Counted from the stretch's first letter, positions 1-8,770 are shown. The stretch: 64,000 nucleotides of DNA from Ktedonosporobacter rubrisoli (GCF_004208415.1 NZ_CP035758.1:6076001-6140000), one strand, 5' to 3'. The notes: a model not told the origin generated them from the sequence alone. Numbers and translations: made by a program.

Positions 1-855
1 CAGATGCGCGAAGCCTTACGCCTTGATCTCGCGGTAACACTCTATGCCAGTTCCTCGGCCCAGGCGCTTTCGCGCGCGGCTCTTGCCTTGCATAAGACCG
101 CCCGGGTACACGTCAAGGTGGATAGTGGGATGGGACGCCTGGGTATTCGCAGCGAACAGCTTGATGAGATCGTTGGCTTTGTGCGCGAGATTAAAGAGTT
201 GCCAGGGCTCGAACTTGAGGGTCTCTATACCCATTTTGCTGTCGCCGATATGCTGGATCTGACCCTGACCAGGCGACAGTTAAGCCGCTTCCAACAGGTT
301 CTGTCAGCATTAGAGGAACAGGGATTGCGCCCGCCGATTGTGCACGCCTGTAACAGTGCTGCCACGCTCAGCCTGCCAGAGGCCCATTTTGATATGGTCC
401 GCCCTGGCATTGCGATCTATGGACTTGATCCTTCGCCAGAGGTACGTCTGCCCGAAGGATTTCGCGCAGCCCTTTCTTTTAAGACGCAGGTTTCGCAGGT
501 GAAATGGGTGCCAGCCGGAGAAGGTATTAGCTATGGCTACACCTATATCACTGAACGTCCGACGCTCGTGGCGATTCTACCGGTAGGCTATGCTGACGGT
601 TTTCGCCGCGCCCCCACCAATTGGGGCTCGGTCCTCATCCACGGGCAGGAAGCGCCAATTCTAGGGCGCGTCTGCATGGATCAGTGTATTGTGGATGTAA
701 CGCATATTCCGCAGACGCGTATGGGCGACGAGGTAGTATTGATTGGACGCCAGGGCGAGGCCAGGCTAAGTGCCGAGCAGGTCGCCGAACGCTTGGGCAC
801 GAGCAACTGCGAGGTAGTGGCCGAAATCCTGGCCCGCGTGCCGCGCGTCGATTAG
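1..855 (+). CDS. alr: alanine racemase, 5'-truncated by window edge
   Basis: This is the C-terminal part of a PLP-dependent alanine racemase, which interconverts L- and D-alanine for peptidoglycan in the cytoplasm. The frame is open from base 1, so the gene starts before the window and the PLP-lysine region is not visible. The fragment of about 284 residues shows the family blocks VHVKVDSGMGRLG, HACNSAATL and MVRPGIAIYGL. It also has GISYGYTY, holding the catalytic tyrosine of the second half-site, and GRVCMDQ. The end matches the usual family C-terminus and is followed by a convergent hairpin. The family assignment is certain. Whether it is the main or a catabolic racemase cannot be told. 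Confidence 0.95.
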   Translation, partial: QMREALRLDLAVTLYASSSAQALSRAALALHKTARVHVKVDSGMGRLGIRSEQLDEIVGFVREIKELPGLELEGLYTHFAVADMLDLTLTRRQLSRFQQVLSALEEQGLRPPIVHACNSAATLSLPEAHFDMVRPGIAIYGLDPSPEVRLPEGFRAALSFKTQVSQVKWVPAGEGISYGYTYITERPTLVAILPVGYADGFRRAPTNWGSVLIHGQEAPILGRVCMDQCIVDVTHIPQTRMGDEVVLIGRQGEARLSAEQVAERLGTSNCEVVAEILARVPRVD

Positions 856-865
856 CCCAAAGCTT

Positions 866-899
866 AGCTGGAGAGGCAGTACACCTGCCTCTCTTAGCT
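866..899. terminator. bidirectional terminator hairpin between alr and GNAT gene
   Basis: GAGAGGCAG (871-879) pairs with CTGCCTCTC (885-893) across a five-base loop. The stem is extended by AGCT on both sides. It lies 11 bases after the alr stop and directly abuts the stop of the convergent GNAT gene. The T-tract is weak (TTAGCTATTA), so efficiency is uncertain. Confidence 0.6.
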
Positions 900-900
900 A

Positions 901-1860
901 TTACAGATCGCGCGTGCTCATCCAATAGCCGCGCCACTTCTCATAGCCCAGCTTAGCATAAAAATCAGTGATCTCAACCCAGTCAATATAGCAAGGCGTA
1001 GCATCTCGCTCCTTGAGCAACTCGGAGGCGCGCGCCACCAGAGCGATGCCAATTCCACGCCCGCGCTCGTCTGCTCCCACGCCCACACAACCAAGCGCGC
1101 CCATCTTCTCGCCCAGCATCGCTTGCCAGGGTATATCTATTCTGTCAGGATGCGAATGCTGCGTGCTATACATAGAGAGTGTCCCGACAACTTTGCCATT
1201 CGCCTTATCGTGCGCCACAAGTAGATCCTGATAATCGCCGAATTCCGCCACATATTGAAAATGCGGGAACCAGTTCATAAACTCGCGCCGCTCAAATTCC
1301 AGCACAGCAGCCAGATTCTCCTTGCTCGCAAAGCCAAAGCTAATCCCTTCGCGAGCCATGCGCGACCAGATCGCGGGCTGGGTCACATAATTGGACAAAT
1401 CCTGCTGCAAATCGTAAATAAGCCCCTCACGGAACTCCCAGCCCAAGGCCCGAAAGAATTCATATCCAGCCGGCAAATTGAGCGGCACGCCCGGCCAGAA
1501 GCGCGCCCACCCGCCACCGACTTGCACCTGTGTTAAACCGGCTTGCCTCACATACTCAAGGGCGCGGGTATGGAGTGCGCGCCCGATACCCCTACGCTGC
1601 CTTTCTGGCGCCACCAGCACAGCCAGAATATTTCCCAGCGACCCCGTAACCCGCTCACTACGTGTAATAGCTAGTAATCCAATGATTTGCCCCTGTTCGT
1701 GCGCGACAAAATTTTGCGCCGTGGGATTATGCAGTATCTGTTTAAATCGCTCAGGACCGATTAACCACTTCTGGCCAAGCGCAGCTTGCCAGAGGGCAAA
1801 GGACGCATCGGCATCTTGGGCGGCATCATAGGGCCGAATATCCCAGCTTCTTACCTGCAA
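901..1860 (-). CDS. two-domain GNAT N-acetyltransferase
   Basis: A 319-residue protein with two GNAT folds in tandem. The first half carries the acetyl-CoA pyrophosphate-binding motif ERQRRGIGRALH (about residues 90-100). The second carries DERGRGIGIALV (about residue 265). Such duplicated GNAT proteins acetylate small amines or peptides in the cytoplasm, and the substrate cannot be read from the sequence. The start is a TTG with GAGAGGT nine bases upstream; no better ATG lies nearby. The gene is monocistronic, convergent with alr and divergent from the lipid kinase gene. Family is secure, function open. Confidence 0.85.
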   Translation of the reverse strand: MQVRSWDIRPYDAAQDADASFALWQAALGQKWLIGPERFKQILHNPTAQNFVAHEQGQIIGLLAITRSERVTGSLGNILAVLVAPERQRRGIGRALHTRALEYVRQAGLTQVQVGGGWARFWPGVPLNLPAGYEFFRALGWEFREGLIYDLQQDLSNYVTQPAIWSRMAREGISFGFASKENLAAVLEFERREFMNWFPHFQYVAEFGDYQDLLVAHDKANGKVVGTLSMYSTQHSHPDRIDIPWQAMLGEKMGALGCVGVGADERGRGIGIALVARASELLKERDATPCYIDWVEITDFYAKLGYEKWRGYWMSTRDL

Positions 1861-2061
1861 TTTCTTAGACCTCTCTGAAATATCTTGCCAGCGACATCAC
1901 ATCTCGCTTACTTAACTATACACTATTGCTTTGGACCCGGAAAAGACGATAAACTTTAAGTGTGATCGCGATTTAAAATATGTTCGGGGGGCTTTTAGCC
2001 TGACGATTGAGGGCATGGCCATAGACGTAATGCGTATTCACCTGGGGAGCAAAAAAATACC

Positions 2062-3072
2062 ATGCAAGAGAATACACGTCAAGAAACAACTGCGATGATG
2101 CGGGTTCAAAGCAGCGCTACGCTGATTGCGAATCCAGCGGCAGGGGGACCGCTGCAGCACATGCATCAGATTGCGGAGACGCTGACATTTCTGCGCGATA
2201 ATGGCTGGCAGGTTAACTTAAAGATGACTCATCAGCCAGGAGATGCCCGTAGGTTCGCGCACGAAGCTGTGGAGCAAAAACAAGATGTGGTTATCGTGGC
2301 CGGTGGCGATGGTACGATTAACGAAGTCATCCAGGAGTTGGCGCAGAGCCAGACGGCTCTGGGTGTTCTGCCCGGCGGAACTGTCAATGTGTGGGCGCGA
2401 GAGGTTGGCATTCCTCTTGACTACGCAGGAGCGCGCGAGGTCCTCCTCCACGGGCAGATGCGGCAGATCGATCTGGGCCAGGTCAATGATGAGCACTATT
2501 TCTTCTTAATGGCGGGTATAGGGCTTGACGGCGAGGTTACCTATGCAGTGGAAAAAAAGCCTGTAAAGCGTCTTGGCGTCATTGGCTATCTCTTAATCGG
2601 GGCCTGGCTCGGCCTTGGCTATCGTGGTTTCCGCGCTGTCCTGCAGGTCGATGGACGCGTGATCAAGACCAACGCTTTACAGATCATCATCGGCAATACG
2701 CAGCTCTACGGCGGCACGATTAGATATACCTGGCAGGCTAGCTGCGATGATGGTCTACTCGATATCTGTATAGTGCGCCGCCAGGATATGCTCAAGCGCA
2801 TCCTTGTCTCCCTGGATTTTCTGCTCGGCCGCGAGGAACGGCGGCAATGGGTCCGTTACTTGCGCGGCAGCAACGTTAAGATACGCACGCGCCAGCCGAT
2901 AGCCTTCCAGCTCGATGGTGATCCAATCGGCTATACGGCTCGTGGCTTTCCTTCTACCGCCTTTAGCATAGTTCCTCAGGCCCTTAAAGTGATTGTCCCG
3001 CAAATTATTCCTGAAGATCTATTCTCCAAAGCCAGTGCGGGGAGCGAGCTTTCCGAAACTCAGGAGGCTTAA
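2062..3072 (+). CDS. YegS/DagK-family lipid kinase (diacylglycerol kinase-like)
   Basis: A 336-residue soluble kinase of the DAGK catalytic family, which transfers phosphate from ATP to a lipid alcohol such as diacylglycerol at the inner face of the membrane. Visible motifs are the nucleotide-binding GGDGTINE (about residue 82), LPGGTVNVWARE (about 105-116) and the C-terminal lobe ending with a QLDGD segment that matches the family DGE/DGD site. The start ATG has GGGGAG about 12 bases upstream; an in-frame ATG at 2095 is an alternative. The next gene, 173 bases downstream on the same strand, is a dynamin-like GTPase, so a shared membrane-lipid role is possible but inferred. Confidence 0.88.
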   Translation: MQENTRQETTAMMRVQSSATLIANPAAGGPLQHMHQIAETLTFLRDNGWQVNLKMTHQPGDARRFAHEAVEQKQDVVIVAGGDGTINEVIQELAQSQTALGVLPGGTVNVWAREVGIPLDYAGAREVLLHGQMRQIDLGQVNDEHYFFLMAGIGLDGEVTYAVEKKPVKRLGVIGYLLIGAWLGLGYRGFRAVLQVDGRVIKTNALQIIIGNTQLYGGTIRYTWQASCDDGLLDICIVRRQDMLKRILVSLDFLLGREERRQWVRYLRGSNVKIRTRQPIAFQLDGDPIGYTARGFPSTAFSIVPQALKVIVPQIIPEDLFSKASAGSELSETQEA

Positions 3073-3245
3073 GGTTTATCTTTCTACGGCAACTTTTGAA
3101 CTCATCAAGCAATTCGCGTTTGTTTCTATATCATATCTATAGCATCTTGCGTAATAATAAATAGAATACATGGTCTGTGCTTGCCTTGATGAGGCTTGAA
3201 GTGTCTGATGCTACTTATCCTCAAGGCGGAGGAGAAGGATAAATT

Positions 3246-5003
3246 ATGGTTAAAGTAGTCCTGCAAGAACAACAACGTGCCCTACTCCAACGGGAGCGCA
3301 GCCTGGCCAGTGAGCTAGAGGCCTGCCTGGTTGGTTTTGAGGGTGCCGACGCCTATACAAATACCTTACGCCAGCTCACCACTTTTCTCGATGATCTGTT
3401 CCTGCTCGTCATCGTTGGCGAGTTCAACGCCGGCAAATCGGCTTGCATCAATGCCTTGCTCCATCAGGAAGTTCTGGAAGAAGGAGTTATTCCAACAACC
3501 CATCAGATTACGACCATCCGCTATGGTGAGGAGCAGCATGAGCGCCTGGTTGAGCAAGGCGTGCTGGAAATTCAGTACCCAGCCGACTTTTTGCAGGACA
3601 TCAGTATCGTCGATACGCCCGGCGTCAATGCCGTATTGCGCGAACATGAACAGCTTACCGAAGATTTTATTCCGCGCAGCGACCTGATCCTCTTCGTCAC
3701 TTCGGTAGATCGTCCCTTTACACAAAGCGAACGCGTCTTCCTGGAACGCATTCGCGCCTGGGGCAAAAAGGTCATCATCATTCTTAATAAGATCGATCTG
3801 CTGCGCACGCCCAAAGACCTGGCAGCAGTCATGAACTTTGTCAGCGAAAATTGTAAGCACCTGCTGGGCTTTGAGGCACAGATTTTTCCGGTCTCGGCCA
3901 TGCTAGCTCAGCAGGCACGCAGCGCGCTCGGACATACAGCGGTAGACCTCTGGCAAAATAGCCGCTTCGGGGCGCTTGAAGAGTATCTCTTTTGCACGCT
4001 CGATCAGGCTGAGCGCGTGCGCCTTAAGCTGCTCAGCCCGCTTGGGGTGATGCAGCGCCTGCTTAGCGAGATCAATAGCTCAATTGAGCAGCGCACGGCC
4101 CTGCTTACCGAGGATGCGCACACGGTTGAGACCATCGATGAGCAGCTTCAGCTCTATCGCGAAGATATGGAACAAAACTTTGCCCATCGCCTGAGCGAGA
4201 TCGAAAATATCATCCTGGAAATGCGCGCACGTGGAGATCGCTTCTTTGACGAGTCGATTCGCCTGGGCCGGATTTTCGATCTGATTCAGGGCGAGCGCAT
4301 CCGCCAGCAATTTGAGCACGAGGTGATTGGCGATAGCGCCGCTCGCATCGATCAGACCGTGCAAGAGCTGATCGATTGGCTGGTTGAACATGAACACCGG
4401 CTCTGGCAGGATATTATGGAGTACCTCGAACGAAGGCGCAAGACGAGCGTCAGACGCGATAATGAGATGATTGGTTCTGTGGGCAGGCAGTTTGACTATA
4501 ATCGGCGTACGCTGCTGCAATCGGTCGCGCGTACGGCCAGCAGCGTGGTACAAACCTACGATCGACAGACCGAAGCGGTTGAGCTTTCGCAGGACCTACG
4601 CAGCGCTGTCACGCAGGCAGCCATTGCCGGAGCCAGCGGCATCGGGCTAGGGGCAGCGATCGTCGCCTTTGTGGGAACGGCGGCCGCCGATGTAAGCGGT
4701 ATCCTGGCTGGCGCGGTGATCCTTAGCCTGGGTCTCTATATCATTCCCGCCAGGCGCAAGCGAGCCAAGCGCAGTTTTGAGGCCAAGATGGATGAGTTGC
4801 GCCTGCGCTTACGGCACGCGATGACAGAGCAATTCCAGAAGGAGTTAAATAATGCCCTCAATCGCGTCAATGATGCCATTGCTCCCTATACCCGCTTTGT
4901 GCGGGCCGAACAAAAGAAAACCGCAGCTATTCAAGAGCAGGTCAATGCCATAAATAGCGCGGTTACAGCCTTGCACAATGAAATCGAGCAAATTGGCGCA
5001 TAA
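3246..5003 (+). CDS. bacterial dynamin-like GTPase
   Basis: A 585-residue large GTPase. GTPase motifs in order: G1 GEFNAGKS (about residue 58), a G2 threonine in PTTHQIT, G3 DTPGVN (about 120) and G4 NKIDLL (about 178). A long helical region follows, then a hydrophobic hairpin at about residues 455-505 (glycine- and alanine-rich, flanked by RRKRAKR), and a coiled C-terminus. This layout is that of bacterial dynamin-like proteins that bind and remodel membranes. GGAGGAGAAGG lies just before the ATG. It follows a lipid kinase gene, which fits a membrane-maintenance role, but these proteins often occur in pairs and no second copy is seen here. Confidence 0.85.
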   Translation: MVKVVLQEQQRALLQRERSLASELEACLVGFEGADAYTNTLRQLTTFLDDLFLLVIVGEFNAGKSACINALLHQEVLEEGVIPTTHQITTIRYGEEQHERLVEQGVLEIQYPADFLQDISIVDTPGVNAVLREHEQLTEDFIPRSDLILFVTSVDRPFTQSERVFLERIRAWGKKVIIILNKIDLLRTPKDLAAVMNFVSENCKHLLGFEAQIFPVSAMLAQQARSALGHTAVDLWQNSRFGALEEYLFCTLDQAERVRLKLLSPLGVMQRLLSEINSSIEQRTALLTEDAHTVETIDEQLQLYREDMEQNFAHRLSEIENIILEMRARGDRFFDESIRLGRIFDLIQGERIRQQFEHEVIGDSAARIDQTVQELIDWLVEHEHRLWQDIMEYLERRRKTSVRRDNEMIGSVGRQFDYNRRTLLQSVARTASSVVQTYDRQTEAVELSQDLRSAVTQAAIAGASGIGLGAAIVAFVGTAAADVSGILAGAVILSLGLYIIPARRKRAKRSFEAKMDELRLRLRHAMTEQFQKELNNALNRVNDAIAPYTRFVRAEQKKTAAIQEQVNAINSAVTALHNEIEQIGA

Positions 5004-5014
5004 GCCAGCCTGGC

Positions 5015-6349
5015 TCAGGACAGCGCACAAGCATCGTTGGCAAATTTGAGCATGAGCTCGCGCTGCTCAAGCATGCGTTCGACGTCGAGAGCCTGAGCAC
5101 CGTGCTCCAGCCAGTGCAAGCTGAGCTGTTTGCCAGCGGTACCTAAGCGCTGCTGGTATGCCTCTATCTCGCTTACTGAGCAGCGCGGATCGTGGCGATC
5201 CTGCAATAAAAGGATAGGAGCTGCCACGTTCTCGGCGTAGATGAGAGGCGAGCTAAGCATATATTGCTCAGGCTTCTCAGCCGGTGGAGCGCCAAACAGC
5301 TTACGAATAAAATCCTGATTGCCGGCCTCTTGATAGTTGCGCCACCAATCAGTAATCGCAGAGCCAACCATCGCGCCGGCCCACAATTCAGGCTGCTTGC
5401 CCAGAGCCAGCAGGGCTATGCTTGCGCCATAATACCAGCCGGTGAGCACGATCTTTTGTGGATGCGCAAAGCCCTGTTCAAGCAGCCAGCGCCGCACCAA
5501 CAGAAGATCCTCCAACTCCCAATGGCCAGGATTGCCGGCCATGCGCCAGAACCAGGCGGCATCTGGATCTGAGTGATCTGCATTGCCTGTCTTGATGGCC
5601 AAATAGGCAAAGCCATGCGCGAGCCAGAAGGCGCTGAGCGGCGAAAGCCAATCCGCCGAGCTATCTTTTGCGCCCTCGTGCACTTCAAGAATGGTAGGAA
5701 AAGGACCCTGGCCCTCGGGCAAGCCCAGGCTGCACTGAAGCGTCAAGCCACCCGAGGCGAAGCTTACGGAGCGCCAGTTTTCGCCGTGGGGAATACGCCA
5801 GTAGATGCCGGCTTCGCGATGCAGCAACTTTTCAGCGGTGACCATTTCGCGCCGCAAGGAGGATGCGTCGATATGGTGGCGTTGAATGATCTCGTTGACC
5901 TGCGCCTCTTTATACAGCACATCATACTCAAACTGGCTGGCCAACCATTTGAGAATCACTGCACGCTTTTTGCGGCTGGCCGGGATCTCCTTTAGCTGGA
6001 TGCCGTCAAGGAAATCGCGCAGGACCTTGCGCTCCCAGGCATCGCCCTCAATATCATTGGCCAGCACTGCCATTTTCTCAGGCGTGAGCAAGAGTCGGTT
6101 CGTCTGGCGCAGGGCTTCGGCGTTGAGCCAGTAATAGTGGGTATTGCCATCGCTGCGCATACCCACAAGCTTCAGCTCCTTTAGACGAGCCAGGTGATGT
6201 GATATGGTCGGCGCGCGTAGATGGAGAAAGGCTGCTAGCTCCTCTACGCTATGCTCGCCGTTGGCAAGAATACCCAGCAATTTGAGCCTGTTCTCATCGG
6301 CCAGCACTTTAAAGAATTGGAGCAGGGTTTGAAATTCTTCCTGAGACAT
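5015..6349 (-). CDS. ArsR-type HTH - DUF2087 - alpha/beta hydrolase fusion regulator
   Basis: A 444-residue three-part protein. Residues 8-90 form an ArsR winged helix (recognition helix near RAPTISHHLARLKELKLV). Residues 115-180 match DUF2087, often found with such HTHs. Residues 190-440 are an alpha/beta hydrolase of the dienelactone hydrolase/S9 type. The usual nucleophile elbow G-x-S-x-G reads GWYYG (304-308), so the nucleophile position is Tyr306. The acid D387 and His416 remain. The enzyme half may therefore be a ligand-sensing pseudo-hydrolase (inference). The ATG has GAGGAG five bases upstream, and a perfect inverted repeat lies right behind it, suggesting autoregulation. It is convergent with the dynamin gene, 11 bases apart. 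Confidence 0.85.
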   Translation of the reverse strand: MSQEEFQTLLQFFKVLADENRLKLLGILANGEHSVEELAAFLHLRAPTISHHLARLKELKLVGMRSDGNTHYYWLNAEALRQTNRLLLTPEKMAVLANDIEGDAWERKVLRDFLDGIQLKEIPASRKKRAVILKWLASQFEYDVLYKEAQVNEIIQRHHIDASSLRREMVTAEKLLHREAGIYWRIPHGENWRSVSFASGGLTLQCSLGLPEGQGPFPTILEVHEGAKDSSADWLSPLSAFWLAHGFAYLAIKTGNADHSDPDAAWFWRMAGNPGHWELEDLLLVRRWLLEQGFAHPQKIVLTGWYYGASIALLALGKQPELWAGAMVGSAITDWWRNYQEAGNQDFIRKLFGAPPAEKPEQYMLSSPLIYAENVAAPILLLQDRHDPRCSVSEIEAYQQRLGTAGKQLSLHWLEHGAQALDVERMLEQRELMLKFANDACALS

Positions 6350-6360
6350 AGAACTCCTCT

Positions 6361-6384
6361 CTAATTAGATTTTTATCTAATTAG
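6361..6384. promoter_or_regulatory. perfect inverted repeat, probable ArsR operator
   Basis: Two perfect 10-base arms, CTAATTAGAT and ATCTAATTAG, flank TTTT. The site ends just upstream of the Shine-Dalgarno sequence of the ArsR fusion gene. On the minus strand a TACAAT box precedes it by about 7 bases, so the site would sit over the transcription start. ArsR proteins bind such palindromes as dimers; autoregulation is inferred. Confidence 0.65.
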
Positions 6385-6403
6385 CATTGTATCAAATTTT
6401 TAA

Positions 6404-6563
6404 AGAAATGTATAGTCTCAGGCTGAATTTTTCAGTTCGGTTGTTTGGTCGCCTGACGGCGGCGCCCAAGAGGAAAACAAGTGGGGCACCGTTCCGTGCC
6501 CCAGGTGAAGGGCCGAGCCCTTCACAATCCCTTTATTAGAGAGCAGAAATGTATAGTCTCAGG
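6404..6563. repeat. two-hairpin intergenic element bracketed by 19-bp direct repeats
   Basis: The 19-base word AGAAATGTATAGTCTCAGG occurs at 6404-6422 and again, identical, at 6545-6563. Between them are two perfect hairpins: TGGGGCAC/GTGCCCCA (loop CGTTCC) at about 6482-6503 and TGAAGGGC/GCCCTTCA (loop CGA) at about 6506-6524, followed by CAATCCCTTT. The upstream part reads CGCCTGACGGCGGCGCC...AAGAGGAAA. Related sequences occur near 20556, 20793, 27775 and (inverted) 31490. It carries no open frame and looks like a small non-autonomous repeat. Confidence 0.7.
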
Positions 6564-6591
6564 AAGCCAAGAATCAGGCCTGCAAGAAGTT

Positions 6592-7365
6592 TCAGGTCGT
6601 TAGCTTGCGCGGCAGGGAATGCAGAGAACCGCCGATCACGACAGTATGGCCGCTGGGCAGAGCACTATCAAGGGCCGCCCGCGCAATCGCTTCGCCCATC
6701 TCGGCGGCCGTGGGAAGCTGGCCGATCGAGCTACGGCGCTGCTCAGCAAGTCCCGGCGCTCCTCGCTCTAGCAGCTTTGGCGTAACGGTTCCCTCAATCA
6801 AATCGCCGGTCACCACAATTAAGCGTATCCCCTGCGCCGTAAACTCGTCCTGGCGTGTGCGCAGAGCTTGTTCGCCGGCATATTTCGAGGCCGCCACGGC
6901 TTCGTAGGCCGGGATCTGTTCCACCTGGCCATTCAAATGTGCCCAATGACTTGTCACAAAGACAATCACGCCTCCGGCCGACATCAGCGGCAAAGCTCTC
7001 TCCACAAGAGCAAGCTGCGCATCGCGATTGATATGCATTGGATACGCGGGATCGGCGGCCAGCAACTCGCGTTCCAGGCCACCTGAAGCATTCAATACCA
7101 GCGCATCGAGGCGCGAACACCATGCTTGCAGCTCTGTAAAGAGCTGATCGAGGGCCGCTGGCTGCGTGATATCACTACATACAGCCAGGGCTCGTACGCC
7201 CTGCTGCTCGGCTCTCGTCACAACCTCCTTGGCGCGGGCGGCCTTATTGCGATACGTAATCGCCACATCGTAACCATGAGCGGCCAAAGCCAGGGCCGTT
7301 TCGGCGCCAATCCCGCGTGAACCACCAGTAATCAGTGCCACTTTTGTTTTTTCTTGTGCTGGCAT
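6592..7365 (-). CDS. SDR-family oxidoreductase, catalytic Tyr displaced
   Basis: A short-chain dehydrogenase/reductase of about 257 residues, a Rossmann-fold NAD(P)(H) enzyme. The cofactor loop TGGSRGIG (about residues 14-21) and the Ser of FVTSHW (about 139) are present. The YxxxK motif reads VAASK: Lys161 is kept, but the position of the general-base Tyr is Val, with the nearest Tyr three residues earlier. The enzyme may use another residue or act as a binding protein. ATG at 7365 has GGGAG nine bases upstream. It lies 27 bases after the stop of the Gfo/Idh/MocA gene on the same strand, so the two are probably one transcript. Substrate unknown. Confidence 0.82.
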   Translation of the reverse strand: MPAQEKTKVALITGGSRGIGAETALALAAHGYDVAITYRNKAARAKEVVTRAEQQGVRALAVCSDITQPAALDQLFTELQAWCSRLDALVLNASGGLERELLAADPAYPMHINRDAQLALVERALPLMSAGGVIVFVTSHWAHLNGQVEQIPAYEAVAASKYAGEQALRTRQDEFTAQGIRLIVVTGDLIEGTVTPKLLERGAPGLAEQRRSSIGQLPTAAEMGEAIARAALDSALPSGHTVVIGGSLHSLPRKLTT

Positions 7366-7392
7366 CAAATGCTTCTCCCTTAATCCTTCGCT

Positions 7393-8484
7393 TTACATTT
7401 TAAAGACAACCTCACTCCCCTGTTGAGCCGAGGTATAGCAGGCATCAATGATCCGCGTGCGCAACAATCCTTCGCTCCCATCATGCGACGACCACTCGCC
7501 TTCTGTAATCGCGGCCACAAACTTGCGCGCGACGGCAAGATGGGCCTCGCCTCTCGTCACCTTCGGCTGGATATCTGCCGTAGTCCCGGCCACATCCGTA
7601 TATATGCGCAGCGTATCCTGCCAGGCATGATTTCTCACCCTGATCTCGGCTCCCCCTTCCGTGCCATACAGTACAACGCCAAAGTCATCTTCAGCGTTAC
7701 TATGTGTGGCCCAACTGGCCTCTAAAAGTAGCGTTGCCCCATTGGCCAGGCGAATAAAGGCGCTGCCCAGGTCCTCCACATCATAGGCATAACCCGTGCC
7801 AAATTTCTTATCGTTGACGTTTACGCCCAATCCGCGATGTCCCAGCTCGCTATAGGCTGAGGCGCTCACCGTCAATACCTGGGGATTGCCAAGGAGATAA
7901 AGCCCCATATCGAGCACATGCACGCCAAGATCGATCAGCGGGCCGCCGCCAGCCATCTCTTTATTGCCAAACCAGCTGCCGGCTCCTGGAATGCCCCGCC
8001 GACGCATCCAATACGCCTTGGCATAGTAGATTCTGCCCAGCTTGCCCTCGTCGATATAACGTTTTAAGACCTGGATATCGTTGCGCTCGCGATGGTTGAA
8101 GACCACGTGCAGCACGCGATTAGCGCTGACGGCTGCGGCCACAATCTCTTCCCCTTCTTGCAGCGTACGCGCCAGGGGCTTCTCACACAATACATGAAAG
8201 CCGCGCGCAAGAGCCTGCGTGGCAATTGGCGCGTGCAAATAGTTTGGTACAGCGATGCTCACAGCATCAAGATCGTCACGTGTCAATAATTCTTCATAAT
8301 AACGATAGAGATGGGGCGCATTATATGTCTTGCCAAGATACGCTAGCCTATCCTCTTCCAGACCTGCTATGGCCACGATTTCTACATTTGCTAACTGCTG
8401 ATATGCTTTTAAATGTTGCTCGCCAGCCCAACCTAAACCGATGACGCCCACCCGCACGGGACCAGTATGCTTTTCTCCACTCAT
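7393..8484 (-). CDS. Gfo/Idh/MocA-family oxidoreductase
   Basis: A 363-residue NAD(P)-dependent oxidoreductase acting on sugars, inositols or related polyols in the cytoplasm. The N-terminal Rossmann fold shows VGVIGLGWAGEQHL. The family motif CEKPLA follows at about residue 97, and GPLIDLGVHVLDMGLYLLG gives the second-domain active-site region with Asp and His. I chose ATG 8484 because AAGGAG lies 12 bases upstream and the domain begins ten residues in; a GTG at 8529 would add 15 non-conserved residues. It is the first gene of a likely operon with the SDR. Substrate cannot be assigned. Confidence 0.85.
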   Translation of the reverse strand: MSGEKHTGPVRVGVIGLGWAGEQHLKAYQQLANVEIVAIAGLEEDRLAYLGKTYNAPHLYRYYEELLTRDDLDAVSIAVPNYLHAPIATQALARGFHVLCEKPLARTLQEGEEIVAAAVSANRVLHVVFNHRERNDIQVLKRYIDEGKLGRIYYAKAYWMRRRGIPGAGSWFGNKEMAGGGPLIDLGVHVLDMGLYLLGNPQVLTVSASAYSELGHRGLGVNVNDKKFGTGYAYDVEDLGSAFIRLANGATLLLEASWATHSNAEDDFGVVLYGTEGGAEIRVRNHAWQDTLRIYTDVAGTTADIQPKVTRGEAHLAVARKFVAAITEGEWSSHDGSEGLLRTRIIDACYTSAQQGSEVVFKM

Positions 8485-8770
8485 TCTGCTTAGATACTCC
8501 TTGATATAGCCAGACACACGTTTACACACTAGTTTTGCAATACTAGCATGTTGCTCTCATTATATGCAGCTTGCCAACCCAACAACAAGTAAGGTGTCCG
8601 AGCTTATTCTGCCCCCGGGCGCAGTCCACAGGCTTGCCAGAGCTCATTTTCTGTAAGCTGAGGCCTGGTATAGAGGAGGGAAAATTGGGACCTACAATTC
8701 GCTAGGTCGCGACGCGTCCACTAGCTAGCGACGTGGCCCCAGGTTCCAGGTGAGAGGGTGATGCGGGAGG

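Noticed and set aside
8485..8770. Another copy of the two-hairpin element upstream of the Gfo gene
   Set aside because: The region is GC-rich with some short inverted words but lacks the ordered blocks shared by the other copies.
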